Below are positions 1-7,842 of a stretch of 64,000 nt of DNA, piece after piece. How positions within the stretch are numbered: position 1 is the stretch's first letter; each line of letters opens with the position of its first letter. The position numbers were made by a program, and so were the translations under genes. The notes under the pieces are model-generated. The model did not search any database and had not been told where the DNA came from. It worked only from the letters and a program-made list of their open reading frames with translations. This stretch comes from Naasia lichenicola (lineage in GTDB: Bacteria; Actinomycetota; Actinomycetes; Actinomycetales; Microbacteriaceae). The stretch covers positions 620,001-684,000 of the forward strand of contig NZ_SSSM01000005.1 of assembly GCF_004801885.1 (NCBI RefSeq), given 5' to 3'.

Positions 1-354
1 GCTCCCGCCGCGCCCAACTACGGCGCTCCGGTGTATTCGGCCCCATCAGGTGCCAAGGCGCCGGTCCTCAGCATCATCTCGCTCGTCGCAGGTATCGTCG
101 GCGTCGTCTTCAGCTTCGTCGCCTTCATCCCCATCGTCGGCTCGATCCTGCAGCTGTTCATCCCGGCGGGTGCGGTGGTCCTCGGCTTCCTCGGCAAGCG
201 CAAGGAGCCTCAGGCTGCGAAGGGGCTCTGGCTGACCGGCATCATCCTGGGCTTCGTCGGCCTCGCCATCGCGATCATCAGCCTCATCGCGTGGATCGCC
301 TTCTTCAGCGCATTCGGCAGCGGCTACGGCGACTACTACAACGACTTCTCCTAG
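1..354 (+). CDS. DUF4190-like small membrane protein, 5' truncated
   Basis: The reading frame is open from the first base of the window, so the start lies upstream. The visible part begins with a Pro/Ala/Tyr-rich cytoplasmic stretch, followed by hydrophobic segments separated by a basic loop (GKRKEPQAAKG), and ends in a Gly/Tyr/Asp-rich tail. This Pro-rich head plus two or three membrane spans resembles the DUF4190 family of small actinobacterial membrane proteins. Their molecular function is unknown. The stop codon lies two bases before a large palindromic repeat that may act as its terminator. Family assignment is by overall pattern only. Confidence 0.7.
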   Translation, partial: APAAPNYGAPVYSAPSGAKAPVLSIISLVAGIVGVVFSFVAFIPIVGSILQLFIPAGAVVLGFLGKRKEPQAAKGLWLTGIILGFVGLAIAIISLIAWIAFFSAFGSGYGDYYNDFS

Positions 355-355
355 T

Positions 356-522
356 TCCTACGTTCCGGCCCCATGTGCACGAAATTCCGTGCACATGGGG
401 CCGTTTCGTGCACATGGGGCCTGTTGCCTCAAAAGTCTCGCTGCGCAGAGGCTCCGCGGATCATGTGCTCGATGCCCGCGGATTCCTACGGAATTTCGTG
501 CACACTCGGCCGGAACGTAGGA
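356..522. repeat. 167-bp intergenic element with terminal inverted repeats (copy 1)
   Basis: The ends are a perfect 15-bp inverted repeat (TCCTACGTTCCGGCC at 356-370, complement at 508-522). Directly inside the left end is a perfect 15-bp stem with a 6-base loop (367-402, arm GGCCCCATGTGCACG). The motif GTGCAC with CGAAATT-like flanks recurs at least three times inside. A second copy lies at 41961-42125. The copies differ in the outermost bases and in one base pair of the inner stem, and both differences are compensated on the other arm. This points to selection for base pairing. No coding capacity is evident. It starts right after a stop codon and may also terminate transcription. Confidence 0.85.
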
Positions 523-530
523 AGAGGGGG

Positions 531-1715
531 TCAGACGCGGTGGGCGATGAGGGCCGTGCGCCTGCCCGCGATCCGGGTGAGGATGAGGGTGGCCTCGCCG
601 CTGCCCTTGAGGCCGAGCTTGGCGCGGAAGGCCGCCGGATCGATGTCCACCCCGCGCTTCTTCACCTCGAGCCGGCCGATGCCGCGGCTGCGGAGCTCGC
701 GCGCGATGCGACGCTCGTCGATCGGCAGCTCTGCATCGATCTCGAAGCTCGCCGCCAGCGGCGACGTGCTGATGGACGACCCGGTCAGGTAGGCGATCCG
801 ATCGCTGAGGATCCCGGCACCCAGACTGCCCGCGAGATCGCCGATGAGTCGGGCGCGGATCACCGCGCCGGCCGGCTCGTGCAGGTAGCGCTCCAGAGGC
901 CGCAGCTCGGGGTCCTCGCTGTCCGCAGGGGCGGTGAGCTCGGCGACCCGATCACCCGCGATCACCAGGGCCGCGCGTCGGACGAGGGGCCGCGCCAGCG
1001 CTCCGGACCACAGGGACAGCTCCACCGTCTCGCCGTCGACGGTCACCCACTGGGCCTCGACGCCCGTGGGGATCTCCTCCCGGTCGAATGCCGGGCCGAG
1101 CTTGATGCCGGTCGGACTCTCCTCGGCGATCGCGAACGCCGTGCCGAGGGAGGGACTGTACTGATCCGCGTCGACACGTGTCGTGCTGTCGTGTCCGGGC
1201 GCTCGACGGGCCGGGTCGAGGAACACGGCGACGACATCGGATAGGTCGGCCGTCCCCGCATCGCCGACCACGACCTCGGCGCCGGGGAAGGGCGCGAGGT
1301 TGTATGCGGCGATCGCCGCCGTGACCTCATCGATCTCGACGCCGCGAACCTGCAGGTCGAGCGCGGCGAGAGCCATGGCGTCGCCGCCGATGCCGCATCC
1401 GAGATCGGCGACCCGCATCAGGCCCGCATCGCGGAAGCGGGCCGCATGTCGCGCGGCCACCTGCAGTCGGGTGGCCTGCTCGAGACCCGCCGCCGTGAAC
1501 AGCATCCGGCTGGCGAAGGGACCGAACTTCGCGACCGCCTTCTCGCGCAGCCGCGCCTGGGTCAGCACCGCGGCGATGAGCGACGGGGGATGACCCTCGC
1601 GGCGCAGCCGGCTCGACAGCTGGACCACATCGGCGCCGGATCGGTAGGGCGGAAGGGCATCGAGGAGCCGCAGTCCTTCGACGGTGAGGAGCTCGCGCAC
1701 CTCGCTCTCCTCCAT
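531..1715 (-). CDS. Class I SAM-dependent methyltransferase, THUMP-like
   Basis: This encodes a predicted methyltransferase of about 394 residues, probably acting on RNA or another nucleic acid. The glycine-rich SAM motif VADLGCGIGGDAMALAAL, the acidic strand end GVEID and the motif VFLDPARR are typical of class I methyltransferases of this actinobacterial group. The C-terminal part (around RSRGIGRLEVKKRGVDID) matches the THUMP-like domain. The ATG at 1715 is preferred over a GTG three codons upstream because a -10-like TAGCGT lies seven bases before it, suggesting a leaderless message. It is transcribed away from groES. The substrate is not deducible. Confidence 0.85.
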   Translation of the reverse strand: MEESEVRELLTVEGLRLLDALPPYRSGADVVQLSSRLRREGHPPSLIAAVLTQARLREKAVAKFGPFASRMLFTAAGLEQATRLQVAARHAARFRDAGLMRVADLGCGIGGDAMALAALDLQVRGVEIDEVTAAIAAYNLAPFPGAEVVVGDAGTADLSDVVAVFLDPARRAPGHDSTTRVDADQYSPSLGTAFAIAEESPTGIKLGPAFDREEIPTGVEAQWVTVDGETVELSLWSGALARPLVRRAALVIAGDRVAELTAPADSEDPELRPLERYLHEPAGAVIRARLIGDLAGSLGAGILSDRIAYLTGSSISTSPLAASFEIDAELPIDERRIARELRSRGIGRLEVKKRGVDIDPAAFRAKLGLKGSGEATLILTRIAGRRTALIAHRV

Positions 1716-1784
1716 GGCCCTCACGCTAGCGCTCGTGCCGGTGCAGCCCGTGCCGGACGGAGTCCTCCGGCCAGCGCTCGACGA

Positions 1785-1811
1785 CTGGCACTCGCATTGC
1801 AGGAGTGCCAG
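1785..1811 (+). promoter_or_regulatory. CIRCE operator 1 (HrcA) upstream of groES
   Basis: The sequence is CTGGCACTC, nine bases, then GAGTGCCAG. This is a perfect 9-bp inverted repeat matching the CIRCE consensus (TTAGCACTC-N9-GAGTGCTAA) at nearly all positions. HrcA is the known repressor of CIRCE sites. It lies about 160 bases before groES. Confidence 0.92.
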
Positions 1812-1830
1812 CGGAGCCTCTAGACTCTCT

Positions 1831-1857
1831 TTGGCACTCGGCTCCGTCGGGTGCCAG
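1831..1857 (+). promoter_or_regulatory. CIRCE operator 2 (HrcA) upstream of groES
   Basis: TTGGCACTC, nine bases, then GGGTGCCAG: a second, slightly weaker CIRCE palindrome 46 bases after the first, i.e. on nearly the same DNA face after about four helical turns. Two sites suggest tight HrcA repression of the groES promoter. Confidence 0.85.
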
Positions 1858-1973
1858 CCGAGCGGGCAGTGCGTCTGCGGACTCTCGTCCGCGGCGGATG
1901 CCCCTTCATCACCGTCTGAGGCACATCACTGTCTGAGGCCAAGGCCCATTCAGCAAGAGAAAGAAGGTCACCT

Positions 1974-2282
1974 ATGTCGACCGCAACCAAGGTCTCCATC
2001 AAGCCGCTCGAAGACCGCATCGTCATCCAGCAGATCGAGGCCGAGCAGACCACCGCGTCGGGCCTCGTGATCCCCGACACCGCCAAGGAGAAGCCGCAGG
2101 AGGGCGAGGTCATCGCCGTCGGACCCGGCCGCATCGACGACAACGGCAACCGCGTCCCGCTCGACGTCGCCGTCGGCGACCGCGTCATCTACTCCAAGTA
2201 CGGCGGAACCGAGGTCAAGTTCGGTGGCGAGGAGTTCCTCGTCCTCTCCGCGCGCGACGTGCTCGCCGTCGTGGTGCGCTGA
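1974..2282 (+). CDS. groES: Co-chaperonin GroES
   Basis: This is the 10-kDa chaperonin cap (102 residues), which forms a heptamer closing the GroEL folding chamber. The N-terminal [12 protein letters not shown], the mobile-loop region [17 protein letters not shown] and the C-terminal [15 protein letters not shown] are diagnostic. AAGAAAGAAGG lies just before the ATG. Two CIRCE sites upstream indicate heat-shock control by HrcA. No groEL follows; a terminator does, so groES is monocistronic here, as at some actinobacterial loci where a groEL copy lies elsewhere. Confidence 0.97.
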   Translation: MSTATKVSIKPLEDRIVIQQIEAEQTTASGLVIPDTAKEKPQEGEVIAVGPGRIDDNGNRVPLDVAVGDRVIYSKYGGTEVKFGGEEFLVLSARDVLAVVVR

Positions 2283-2328
2283 CCCTCCCGTCAGCCGACA
2301 CCCGCAGCACCCGCAGCACAGCATCTCC

Positions 2329-2373
2329 AGAAGGCCCGTCGGCCGCTCAGCTCGAGCGGACGGCGGGCCTTCT
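2329..2373 (+). terminator. Intrinsic terminator-like hairpin after groES
   Basis: AGAAGGCCCG and CGGGCCTTCT form the ends of a long GC-rich hairpin with an inner CCGCTC/GAGCGG stem. It lies 46 bases after the groES stop and has no long T run, which is common in high-GC genomes. Confidence 0.75.
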
Positions 2374-2470
2374 GCCATCCCCCGACCGCTTCGTGCCATG
2401 AGCCGCCGAACCCTCGCTCGACGACGAGCGGGGCTCGAGCGGCGGATACGCTGGGGACAGTGAGCGCACG

Positions 2471-3424
2471 ATGACCGACGGCCAGCAGACGGTCGACGCA
2501 TCAGGTCGGACCGCAGAGCAGAGCAGCCGACGCAGCGGGCTGATCGCCGGCGTCGCCGCCTACACGATCTGGGGCGTGCTACCGCTCTACTTCCTCGCCA
2601 TGCGGCCCGCCGGCCCGTTCGAGATCGTCGCACTGCGCATCGTCTTCGCGCTCGTCTTCTGCGCGCTGCTGCTCACGGTCACGCGCGCCTGGCCCAGGTT
2701 CCTCGGACTCGCCCGTCAGCCGAAGGTGCTGTTCACGATGGGCCTCGCAGGGGCCCTCATCTTCGTGAACTGGCAGACCTACGTGATCGGGACGCTCGGC
2801 GGGCACGTCGTCGAGACCTCGCTCGGCTACTTCATCAACCCGATCGTCACCGTGTTCCTCGGCGTCTTCTTCCTGGGCGAGCGCCTCCGTCCCGCGCAGT
2901 GGACGGCGGTCGGCCTGAGCTTCGTCGCGGTGGTGGTGCTGACCGTCGGGTACGGCGCGGTGCCCTGGATCTCGCTCATCCTCGCCTTCTCCTTCGGCTT
3001 CTACGGCTACATCAAGAAGAGGGTGGGCGGGCAGGTCGACGCCGTCAGCGGCCTGACCCTCGAGACGGCCTGGCTCGTGCCGATCGCCGTCGTCGAGCTC
3101 ATCGTGGTGAATTCGATGAGCGGGCTCGTCTTCGGCACCGCAGGAGTCGGCAACACCGTGATCCTGCTCTCGGCCGGCGTGGTGACGGCCATCCCGCTAC
3201 TGCTGTTCGCGACTGCCGCCTCCCGCCTTCCGCTCTCGATCGTCGGCTTCCTGCAGTACTTCGCGCCGATCCTGCAGTTCATCATCGGGATCACGGTCGC
3301 CGGCGAGGAGATGCCGCCGGAGCGCTGGATCGGCTTCGGCATCGTCTGGCTCGCGCTCATTGTGCTCTCGGTCGACGCCATCCGCGTCGGGCGCTCCCGC
3401 CGTCTGGTCGTCGAGACGCCCTAG
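2471..3424 (+). CDS. rarD: RarD-type EamA transporter
   Basis: A 317-residue inner-membrane transporter of the drug/metabolite superfamily with about ten hydrophobic segments. The stretches GVAAYTIWGVLPLYF and LGYFINPIVTVFLG are characteristic of RarD (chloramphenicol-sensitivity family) members. The substrate is unknown; RarD relatives are proposed metabolite or drug exporters. The hydrophilic N-terminal 25 residues and short C-terminus are predicted cytoplasmic. The gene is preceded by the groES terminator and followed at once by a convergent lipoprotein gene. Confidence 0.88.
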   Translation: MTDGQQTVDASGRTAEQSSRRSGLIAGVAAYTIWGVLPLYFLAMRPAGPFEIVALRIVFALVFCALLLTVTRAWPRFLGLARQPKVLFTMGLAGALIFVNWQTYVIGTLGGHVVETSLGYFINPIVTVFLGVFFLGERLRPAQWTAVGLSFVAVVVLTVGYGAVPWISLILAFSFGFYGYIKKRVGGQVDAVSGLTLETAWLVPIAVVELIVVNSMSGLVFGTAGVGNTVILLSAGVVTAIPLLLFATAASRLPLSIVGFLQYFAPILQFIIGITVAGEEMPPERWIGFGIVWLALIVLSVDAIRVGRSRRLVVETP

Positions 3425-3430
3425 GGCCCA

Positions 3431-4336
3431 TCACCACCCGCAGTACTGTCCGACGTACTCGAAGATCCTGCCCTTCAATGTCGACGATGCGGCGGCGACG
3501 ATGTCGGCCGTGGTGCCGTCGGCGAAGGTCACCGTGAGCGGTATCCGCGTGCCCACCTTGTCCTCCGCGACGGCATGGGGATCGCATCGCGACGGGACGT
3601 AGCGCAGGGCGACCGAGGTCGCAGAACCTGCCGCCGTGACCTCGACGCCCAGCTGCCGGACCGTGTCCGGATCCTGGCGGAGGAGCACGGTGCTGCCTGC
3701 GGTGTCGATGACGAAGGATCCGCTGCCCGAGCCGCTGGGCGTGATCACGAGGTCGAGCAGCGCGACCGGATGGCCGTCCTCCTCCTCGACGCGGAGGTTC
3801 TCGTCGAGGGCGATCAGCGCGGTCGCGTCCAGCTCGGCCAGCGCGCATTCGACTCCGGTCAGTCGGGCGAGAGCAGCCAACGAGTCGGAGGCGTCCCGCG
3901 TGAGGTCGAACTCGCTGTCCTGGACGCGCGCGTGCACGGTGGCCACGCCGTCGAAGGCGCCGTCGACGGCGCGATCGGCTCCGCAGACGGCGTCGGGGAA
4001 GGGGACCCGCAGCGCCTTGGCCTGCGCCGCCGGCACGACCGTCTCGCCGACCCAGTGCGGCGCGGTCGCGAAGAAGGCCGAGTCGACCTGCACATCCGTC
4101 ACGGTGAACGGCTCCGACCCCGTGTTGCTCACGAGCAGGGTCACCATGTCGCCGTCGACGTCGGTGCGCGTCTGGCGGACGTCGACGGTCAGCTGCGGCT
4201 CGGACGCCGATCCCGCCGTCGCCGATGCCGACGTCTGGGGCGGCGGGCTGGAGGCCGCACAGCCGGCCAGGCCGCCGAGGAGCGCAGCCGTGAGAGCGGC
4301 GACGAGCGCGCGCCCGCTTCGCGTCGAGAGATGCAT
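3431..4336 (-). CDS. Predicted lipoprotein of unknown function
   Basis: A secreted lipoprotein of about 301 residues. It starts with a basic n-region, a hydrophobic core and the lipobox LAGC around residue 26, followed by a low-complexity Ser/Ala/Pro linker. The rest is predicted beta-rich and contains few cysteines. The ATG at 4336 is chosen because GGGGG lies seven bases upstream and it gives a normal signal peptide; in-frame starts further upstream would add residues before the signal sequence. I do not recognise the family. It converges on rarD with only six bases between stops. Confidence 0.8.
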   Translation of the reverse strand: MHLSTRSGRALVAALTAALLGGLAGCAASSPPPQTSASATAGSASEPQLTVDVRQTRTDVDGDMVTLLVSNTGSEPFTVTDVQVDSAFFATAPHWVGETVVPAAQAKALRVPFPDAVCGADRAVDGAFDGVATVHARVQDSEFDLTRDASDSLAALARLTGVECALAELDATALIALDENLRVEEEDGHPVALLDLVITPSGSGSGSFVIDTAGSTVLLRQDPDTVRQLGVEVTAAGSATSVALRYVPSRCDPHAVAEDKVGTRIPLTVTFADGTTADIVAAASSTLKGRIFEYVGQYCGW

Positions 4337-4501
4337 TCCGGCGCCCCCATTGCTGTGGTGAACACGCATCACGGTACGGCAGATCCCCGCACCGAAGGGT
4401 CTGTGCCGCCGGCGAATCCGTCGCCTTCGGGGTGGCGCGACTCGGAGGCGGGGGGAGACGCATAGCGTTCGCTCGATCGTGCCAACCGAGCGGAGGAAAC
4501 C

Positions 4502-5410
4502 GTGCGCACCTCATCGCCGCGACGCTCTGGCCGGCAGCCGCTCCTGCGTGCGCTCGGCTCGGGTCTGATCCTGCTCGCCGTCGCCTCGACCGCCGCCTGC
4601 TCGGCGCCCGCGGAAGCCGACGCCCCCATGCCCGCACCGAGCGCTTCGCCGTCGCCGCCCCCGCCGACCGGGGACGGTGCGCTCATCCTCGGCACGGTCC
4701 TGCCGGTGACAGGAGCGTTCGCCGGGCAGGGGCCGGCGCAGATGGCGGCCGTGGAGCTCGCCGTCCGGGACATCAACGCGGCCGGAGGAGTCGGGGGTGT
4801 GCCGGTGGTCGTCTACCAGCGCGACTCGGGTGATGCGGCGTCTTCGCTCGCCGAGACGTCGTTCGACGAGCTCGCCGCTCGCCGCGTCGACGCGATCATC
4901 GGTCCGTCGGCCGCCGATCTGGCCGCGCGCCTGCTGCCTCGGGCCGCCGACGCGGGCGTGCCGCTGATCTCACCCACCATCGTCGATTCCGATCTCGCGG
5001 CATCGGCGGTCGCCGGGAGCGACGGTGCCACCGACCCGGACGGCTGGCTGTTCGGGATCAGCGCCGCCCCGTCGGCCTCGGGCAGCGGGTCGCAGCCGAG
5101 CCCGGAATTCGCGCAGCGACTGATCGGCTCCGATCCCAGCCTGGCCGATCTGCGCTCCGGGCCCGAGACCTACGACGCGGCCATCCTGATCGCGCTCGCC
5201 GCGATGGCGGCGGGGGATGACGGCGGGCCCTCGATCGCTCGTGCTCTGGTGGCCGTCTCCAGCGAGGGATTCGGCTGTTCCAGCTTCGGCGAGTGCGCCG
5301 CCGCACTCACCGAGGGCCAGGACATCGACTACGTCGGAGCATCCGGGGCGCTCGATCTCGATGGAGACGGCGGTGTTCTCCCGTCTCCGGGACCGGCGGT
5401 CGGCGGCTGA
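4502..5410 (+). CDS. Truncated (one-lobed) periplasmic-binding-protein-like lipoprotein
   Basis: This is a 302-residue lipoprotein (lipobox region STAAC) related to the branched-chain amino-acid binding protein encoded next door at 5553. Residues of about 55-170 match the N-lobe start (LGTVLPVTGAFAGQGP, DAIIGPSAADLAARLLP). The alignment then jumps to the C-terminal segment (ETYDAAILIALAAMAAG, FGECAAALTEGQDIDYVGASG). About 130 residues, most of the second lobe, are missing relative to the neighbour. The reading frame is intact and has a strong GGAGGA site before the GTG start, so it is not an obvious frameshifted pseudogene. It may be a degenerate duplicate or have a non-transport role. Confidence 0.78.
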   Translation: MRTSSPRRSGRQPLLRALGSGLILLAVASTAACSAPAEADAPMPAPSASPSPPPPTGDGALILGTVLPVTGAFAGQGPAQMAAVELAVRDINAAGGVGGVPVVVYQRDSGDAASSLAETSFDELAARRVDAIIGPSAADLAARLLPRAADAGVPLISPTIVDSDLAASAVAGSDGATDPDGWLFGISAAPSASGSGSQPSPEFAQRLIGSDPSLADLRSGPETYDAAILIALAAMAAGDDGGPSIARALVAVSSEGFGCSSFGECAAALTEGQDIDYVGASGALDLDGDGGVLPSPGPAVGG

Positions 5411-5552
5411 ACAGGCGGCACTCGTTTAGGTCACGGAGTGTAACGATTCGCTCCTGAGAGCCGTCCTGTAACACGACCGAATTGTTCCCCGCTTAGCTTT
5501 ACCTCGCGGCCTCGCATCGCCGTGACCACAAACATCTATAACAAGGAGAACA

Positions 5553-6845
5553 ATGAGCGGATTCGAGAAGGCCAAGGCCTCTCGCTCACGGACTCTCAAG
5601 AACGTGCTGGGCGGCGTCGCCGTCATCGGCGTGAGTGTGCTGTTCCTCAGCGCATGCTCGCCGACGGCAAGCACCGGTTCTTCAGAGACTGCAGCACCTC
5701 CCACCGACGACCTGACGCTGAAGATCGGCACGGCACTGCCGCAGACCGGCAACCTGGCCTACCTGGGCCCGCCCGAAGAGGCAGGTGTGCAGTACGCGAT
5801 CAGCGAGATCAACGCTGCCACCGCCGACACCGGTCTCACGGTCGACCTCACCCTCGGCGACTCGGGTGACACGGACAACAAGGCGTACGAGACCGAGATC
5901 CCGCGTCTGCTCGGCGATGGCGTGTCCGCCATCATCGGTGCGGCCTCGTCCGGCACCTCGCTGAAGTTCATCGACGACGTGGTCGGCGCTGGCGTCATCC
6001 AGTTCTCGCCGGCGAACACCTCCGACGCGTTCACCACCTACGACGACAAGGGCCTGTACTTCAGGACCGCGCCGTCCGACGTGCTGCAGGGCGAGGTCCT
6101 CGGAAACCTGATCGCGGAAGACGGCAACCAGACCCTCGGTCTGATCGTCCTCAACGACTCGTACGGAACCGGTCTGGCCAAGTACGTCACCGACTCCTTC
6201 GAGGCCGCCGGCGGCGAGGTCGTCGCAGCGCCGACGTACAACACCGGTGACACCTCGTTCGACTCCCAGATCCAGGAGGTCCTCGCGGCCGACCCCGACG
6301 CGATCGCACTGATCACGTTCGAAGAGGTCAAGACGATCCTCCCGGGCCTCCTCGCGAGCTTCCCGTCCGACAAGCTCTACTTCGTCGACGGAAACCTCAA
6401 GAACTTCGGCGACGAGCTGCCTGCCGGCTCGCTCACCGGAGCCAAGGGAACCCTGCCGGGCCTGTCGATCGACTCGCTGACCGACTTCACCGGCGCGCTC
6501 GACGACTTCGCGTCGTCCGAGGGTCTGCCCGCCCTGAAGGACTACAGCTACGCGGCGGAGTCGTATGACGCCACCGTGCTGCTCGCCCTGGGTGCCCTGG
6601 CCGCCGGCTCGACCGACGGCACCGACATCGCCGGCAAGCTCCAGGAGGTCTCTGGTGGTTCGGGCGATGGCGAGAAGTGCACCACGTACGCCGATTGCGC
6701 CGCGATCATCGTCGGAGGCGGCACCGCCGACTACGACGGCATCTCCGGCCCGATCTCGTTCGACGACGTCGGAGACCCCCAGGATGCCAGCATCGGGATC
6801 TACGTGTACGGCGAGGACAACAACTACACCGCATATGAGGGCTGA
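5553..6845 (+). CDS. livK: Branched-chain amino-acid-type ABC substrate-binding lipoprotein
   Basis: This is the extracellular ligand-binding component (430 residues) for the livHMGF transporter encoded on the opposite strand. A signal peptide with lipobox LSAC near residue 35 anchors it to the membrane. The two-lobe family I fold is shown by LKIGTALPQTGNLAYLG near residue 55, AIIGAASSGTSLKFID, and the C-terminal YAAESYDATVLLALGALAAG. AAGGAG lies seven bases before the ATG. A terminator follows. The exact ligand (branched-chain amino acid, amide or urea) cannot be told from sequence. It is the intact homologue of the short protein at 4502. Confidence 0.9.
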   Translation: MSGFEKAKASRSRTLKNVLGGVAVIGVSVLFLSACSPTASTGSSETAAPPTDDLTLKIGTALPQTGNLAYLGPPEEAGVQYAISEINAATADTGLTVDLTLGDSGDTDNKAYETEIPRLLGDGVSAIIGAASSGTSLKFIDDVVGAGVIQFSPANTSDAFTTYDDKGLYFRTAPSDVLQGEVLGNLIAEDGNQTLGLIVLNDSYGTGLAKYVTDSFEAAGGEVVAAPTYNTGDTSFDSQIQEVLAADPDAIALITFEEVKTILPGLLASFPSDKLYFVDGNLKNFGDELPAGSLTGAKGTLPGLSIDSLTDFTGALDDFASSEGLPALKDYSYAAESYDATVLLALGALAAGSTDGTDIAGKLQEVSGGSGDGEKCTTYADCAAIIVGGGTADYDGISGPISFDDVGDPQDASIGIYVYGEDNNYTAYEG

Positions 6846-6870
6846 TCACTCGCTGATCTGAACTCACCGA

Positions 6871-6907
6871 AGCGGGGCTCCGACCGAGAGGTCGGGGCCC
6901 CGCTTTG
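6871..6907 (+). terminator. Intrinsic terminator after the livK-type gene
   Basis: AGCGGGGCTCCGACC, loop GAGA, then GGTCGGGGCCCCGCT followed by TT: a strong 15-bp GC-rich stem. Confidence 0.88.
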
Positions 6908-7018
6908 CTGTGCCCCGACGGGAATCGGCGGAGCCCGTCGGGGGCTGTCCCGAGCCGGCCGCGCGCCCGGTCACCCGCCGGAGCGCACCCGTTCAGCGGC
7001 AGTGTGCGAGCACGAGAA

Positions 7019-7053
7019 AGAGGTGGCCGACCGGAGACCGGTCGACCACCTCT
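7019..7053 (-). terminator. Intrinsic terminator after livF
   Basis: AGAGGTGG..CGACCGG with its complement around a short loop forms a stem. In minus-strand direction it is followed by CTTTCTC, placing it 12 bases after the livF stop. Confidence 0.85.
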
Positions 7054-7065
7054 GAGGTCCGTCTG

Positions 7066-7842
7066 TCAGGCGTCGACGCCCAGCGTGCCCAGGTACAGGT
7101 TGATGACCTTGGGATCGTTCAGCAGGTCGCGGCCCGTGCCCGTGTACGCGTCCCGGCCCTGGTCGAGCACGTATCCGCGGTCGCAGATCTGCAGGCAGCG
7201 TCGTGCGTTCTGCTCGACCATGATGGTCGTCACGCCCGCCTTGTTGATCTCGGAGACGCGGATGAACGCCTCGTCCTGACGCGCGGGGGAGAGGCCGGCG
7301 GACGGCTCATCCAGCAGCAGCACATGCGGGCGCATCATGAGCGCCCGGCCCATCGCCACCATCTGGCGCTCGCCGCCGGACAGTGAGCCCGCGCGCTGCT
7401 TGAGGCGCTTGCCCAGCTCGGCGAAGATCCCGGTCACGAACTCGAGGCGCTCCTTGTACTCCTTGGGGCGCTGGTAGAGCCCCATCTGGAGGTTCTCCTC
7501 GATGGACAGGCTGGGGAACACGTTGTTGTTCTGCGGCACCATGCCGACCCCGCGGGCGACCAGCTTGTCCGCCTTGAGGCCGGTGATGTCGTCGCCCATC
7601 AGGCGGATCGCGCCTTCCCGGATCTTGACCTGGCCGAAGATCGACTTGAGCAGCGTCGACTTGCCGGCTCCATTCGGGCCGATGATGCCGATGAGCTCGC
7701 CCTCGTATGCCTTGAGGGAGCAGCCGTTGAGGATGTTCACGCCGGGCAGGTAGCCCGCCGTGATGTTGTCGATGTGCACGACCAGCCGACTCGGATCGGT
7801 CGAGGGGTGCTCCGCGGGTGCGACGGACTCTGCGGCGGCCAT
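7066..7842 (-). CDS. livF: Branched-chain amino-acid ABC transporter ATPase LivF
   Basis: This is one of the two cytoplasmic ATPases (258 residues) driving uptake through LivH/LivM. Walker A is GPNGAGKST, the signature LSGGERQ, Walker B LLLDEPSAGLSP and the H-loop region MVEQN, all as in LivF. The ATG overlaps the livG stop by one base, showing translational coupling at the end of the livH-livM-livG-livF operon. The N-terminal 18 residues (Ala/Pro-rich) are an extension. Confidence 0.94.
   Translation of the reverse strand: MAAAESVAPAEHPSTDPSRLVVHIDNITAGYLPGVNILNGCSLKAYEGELIGIIGPNGAGKSTLLKSIFGQVKIREGAIRLMGDDITGLKADKLVARGVGMVPQNNNVFPSLSIEENLQMGLYQRPKEYKERLEFVTGIFAELGKRLKQRAGSLSGGERQMVAMGRALMMRPHVLLLDEPSAGLSPARQDEAFIRVSEINKAGVTTIMVEQNARRCLQICDRGYVLDQGRDAYTGTGRDLLNDPKVINLYLGTLGVDA

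Noticed and set aside
4502-5410. Calling the short binding protein a frameshifted pseudogene
   Set aside because: The frame is continuous, both ends align with the intact paralogue and start signals are strong; an in-frame internal deletion explains it better.
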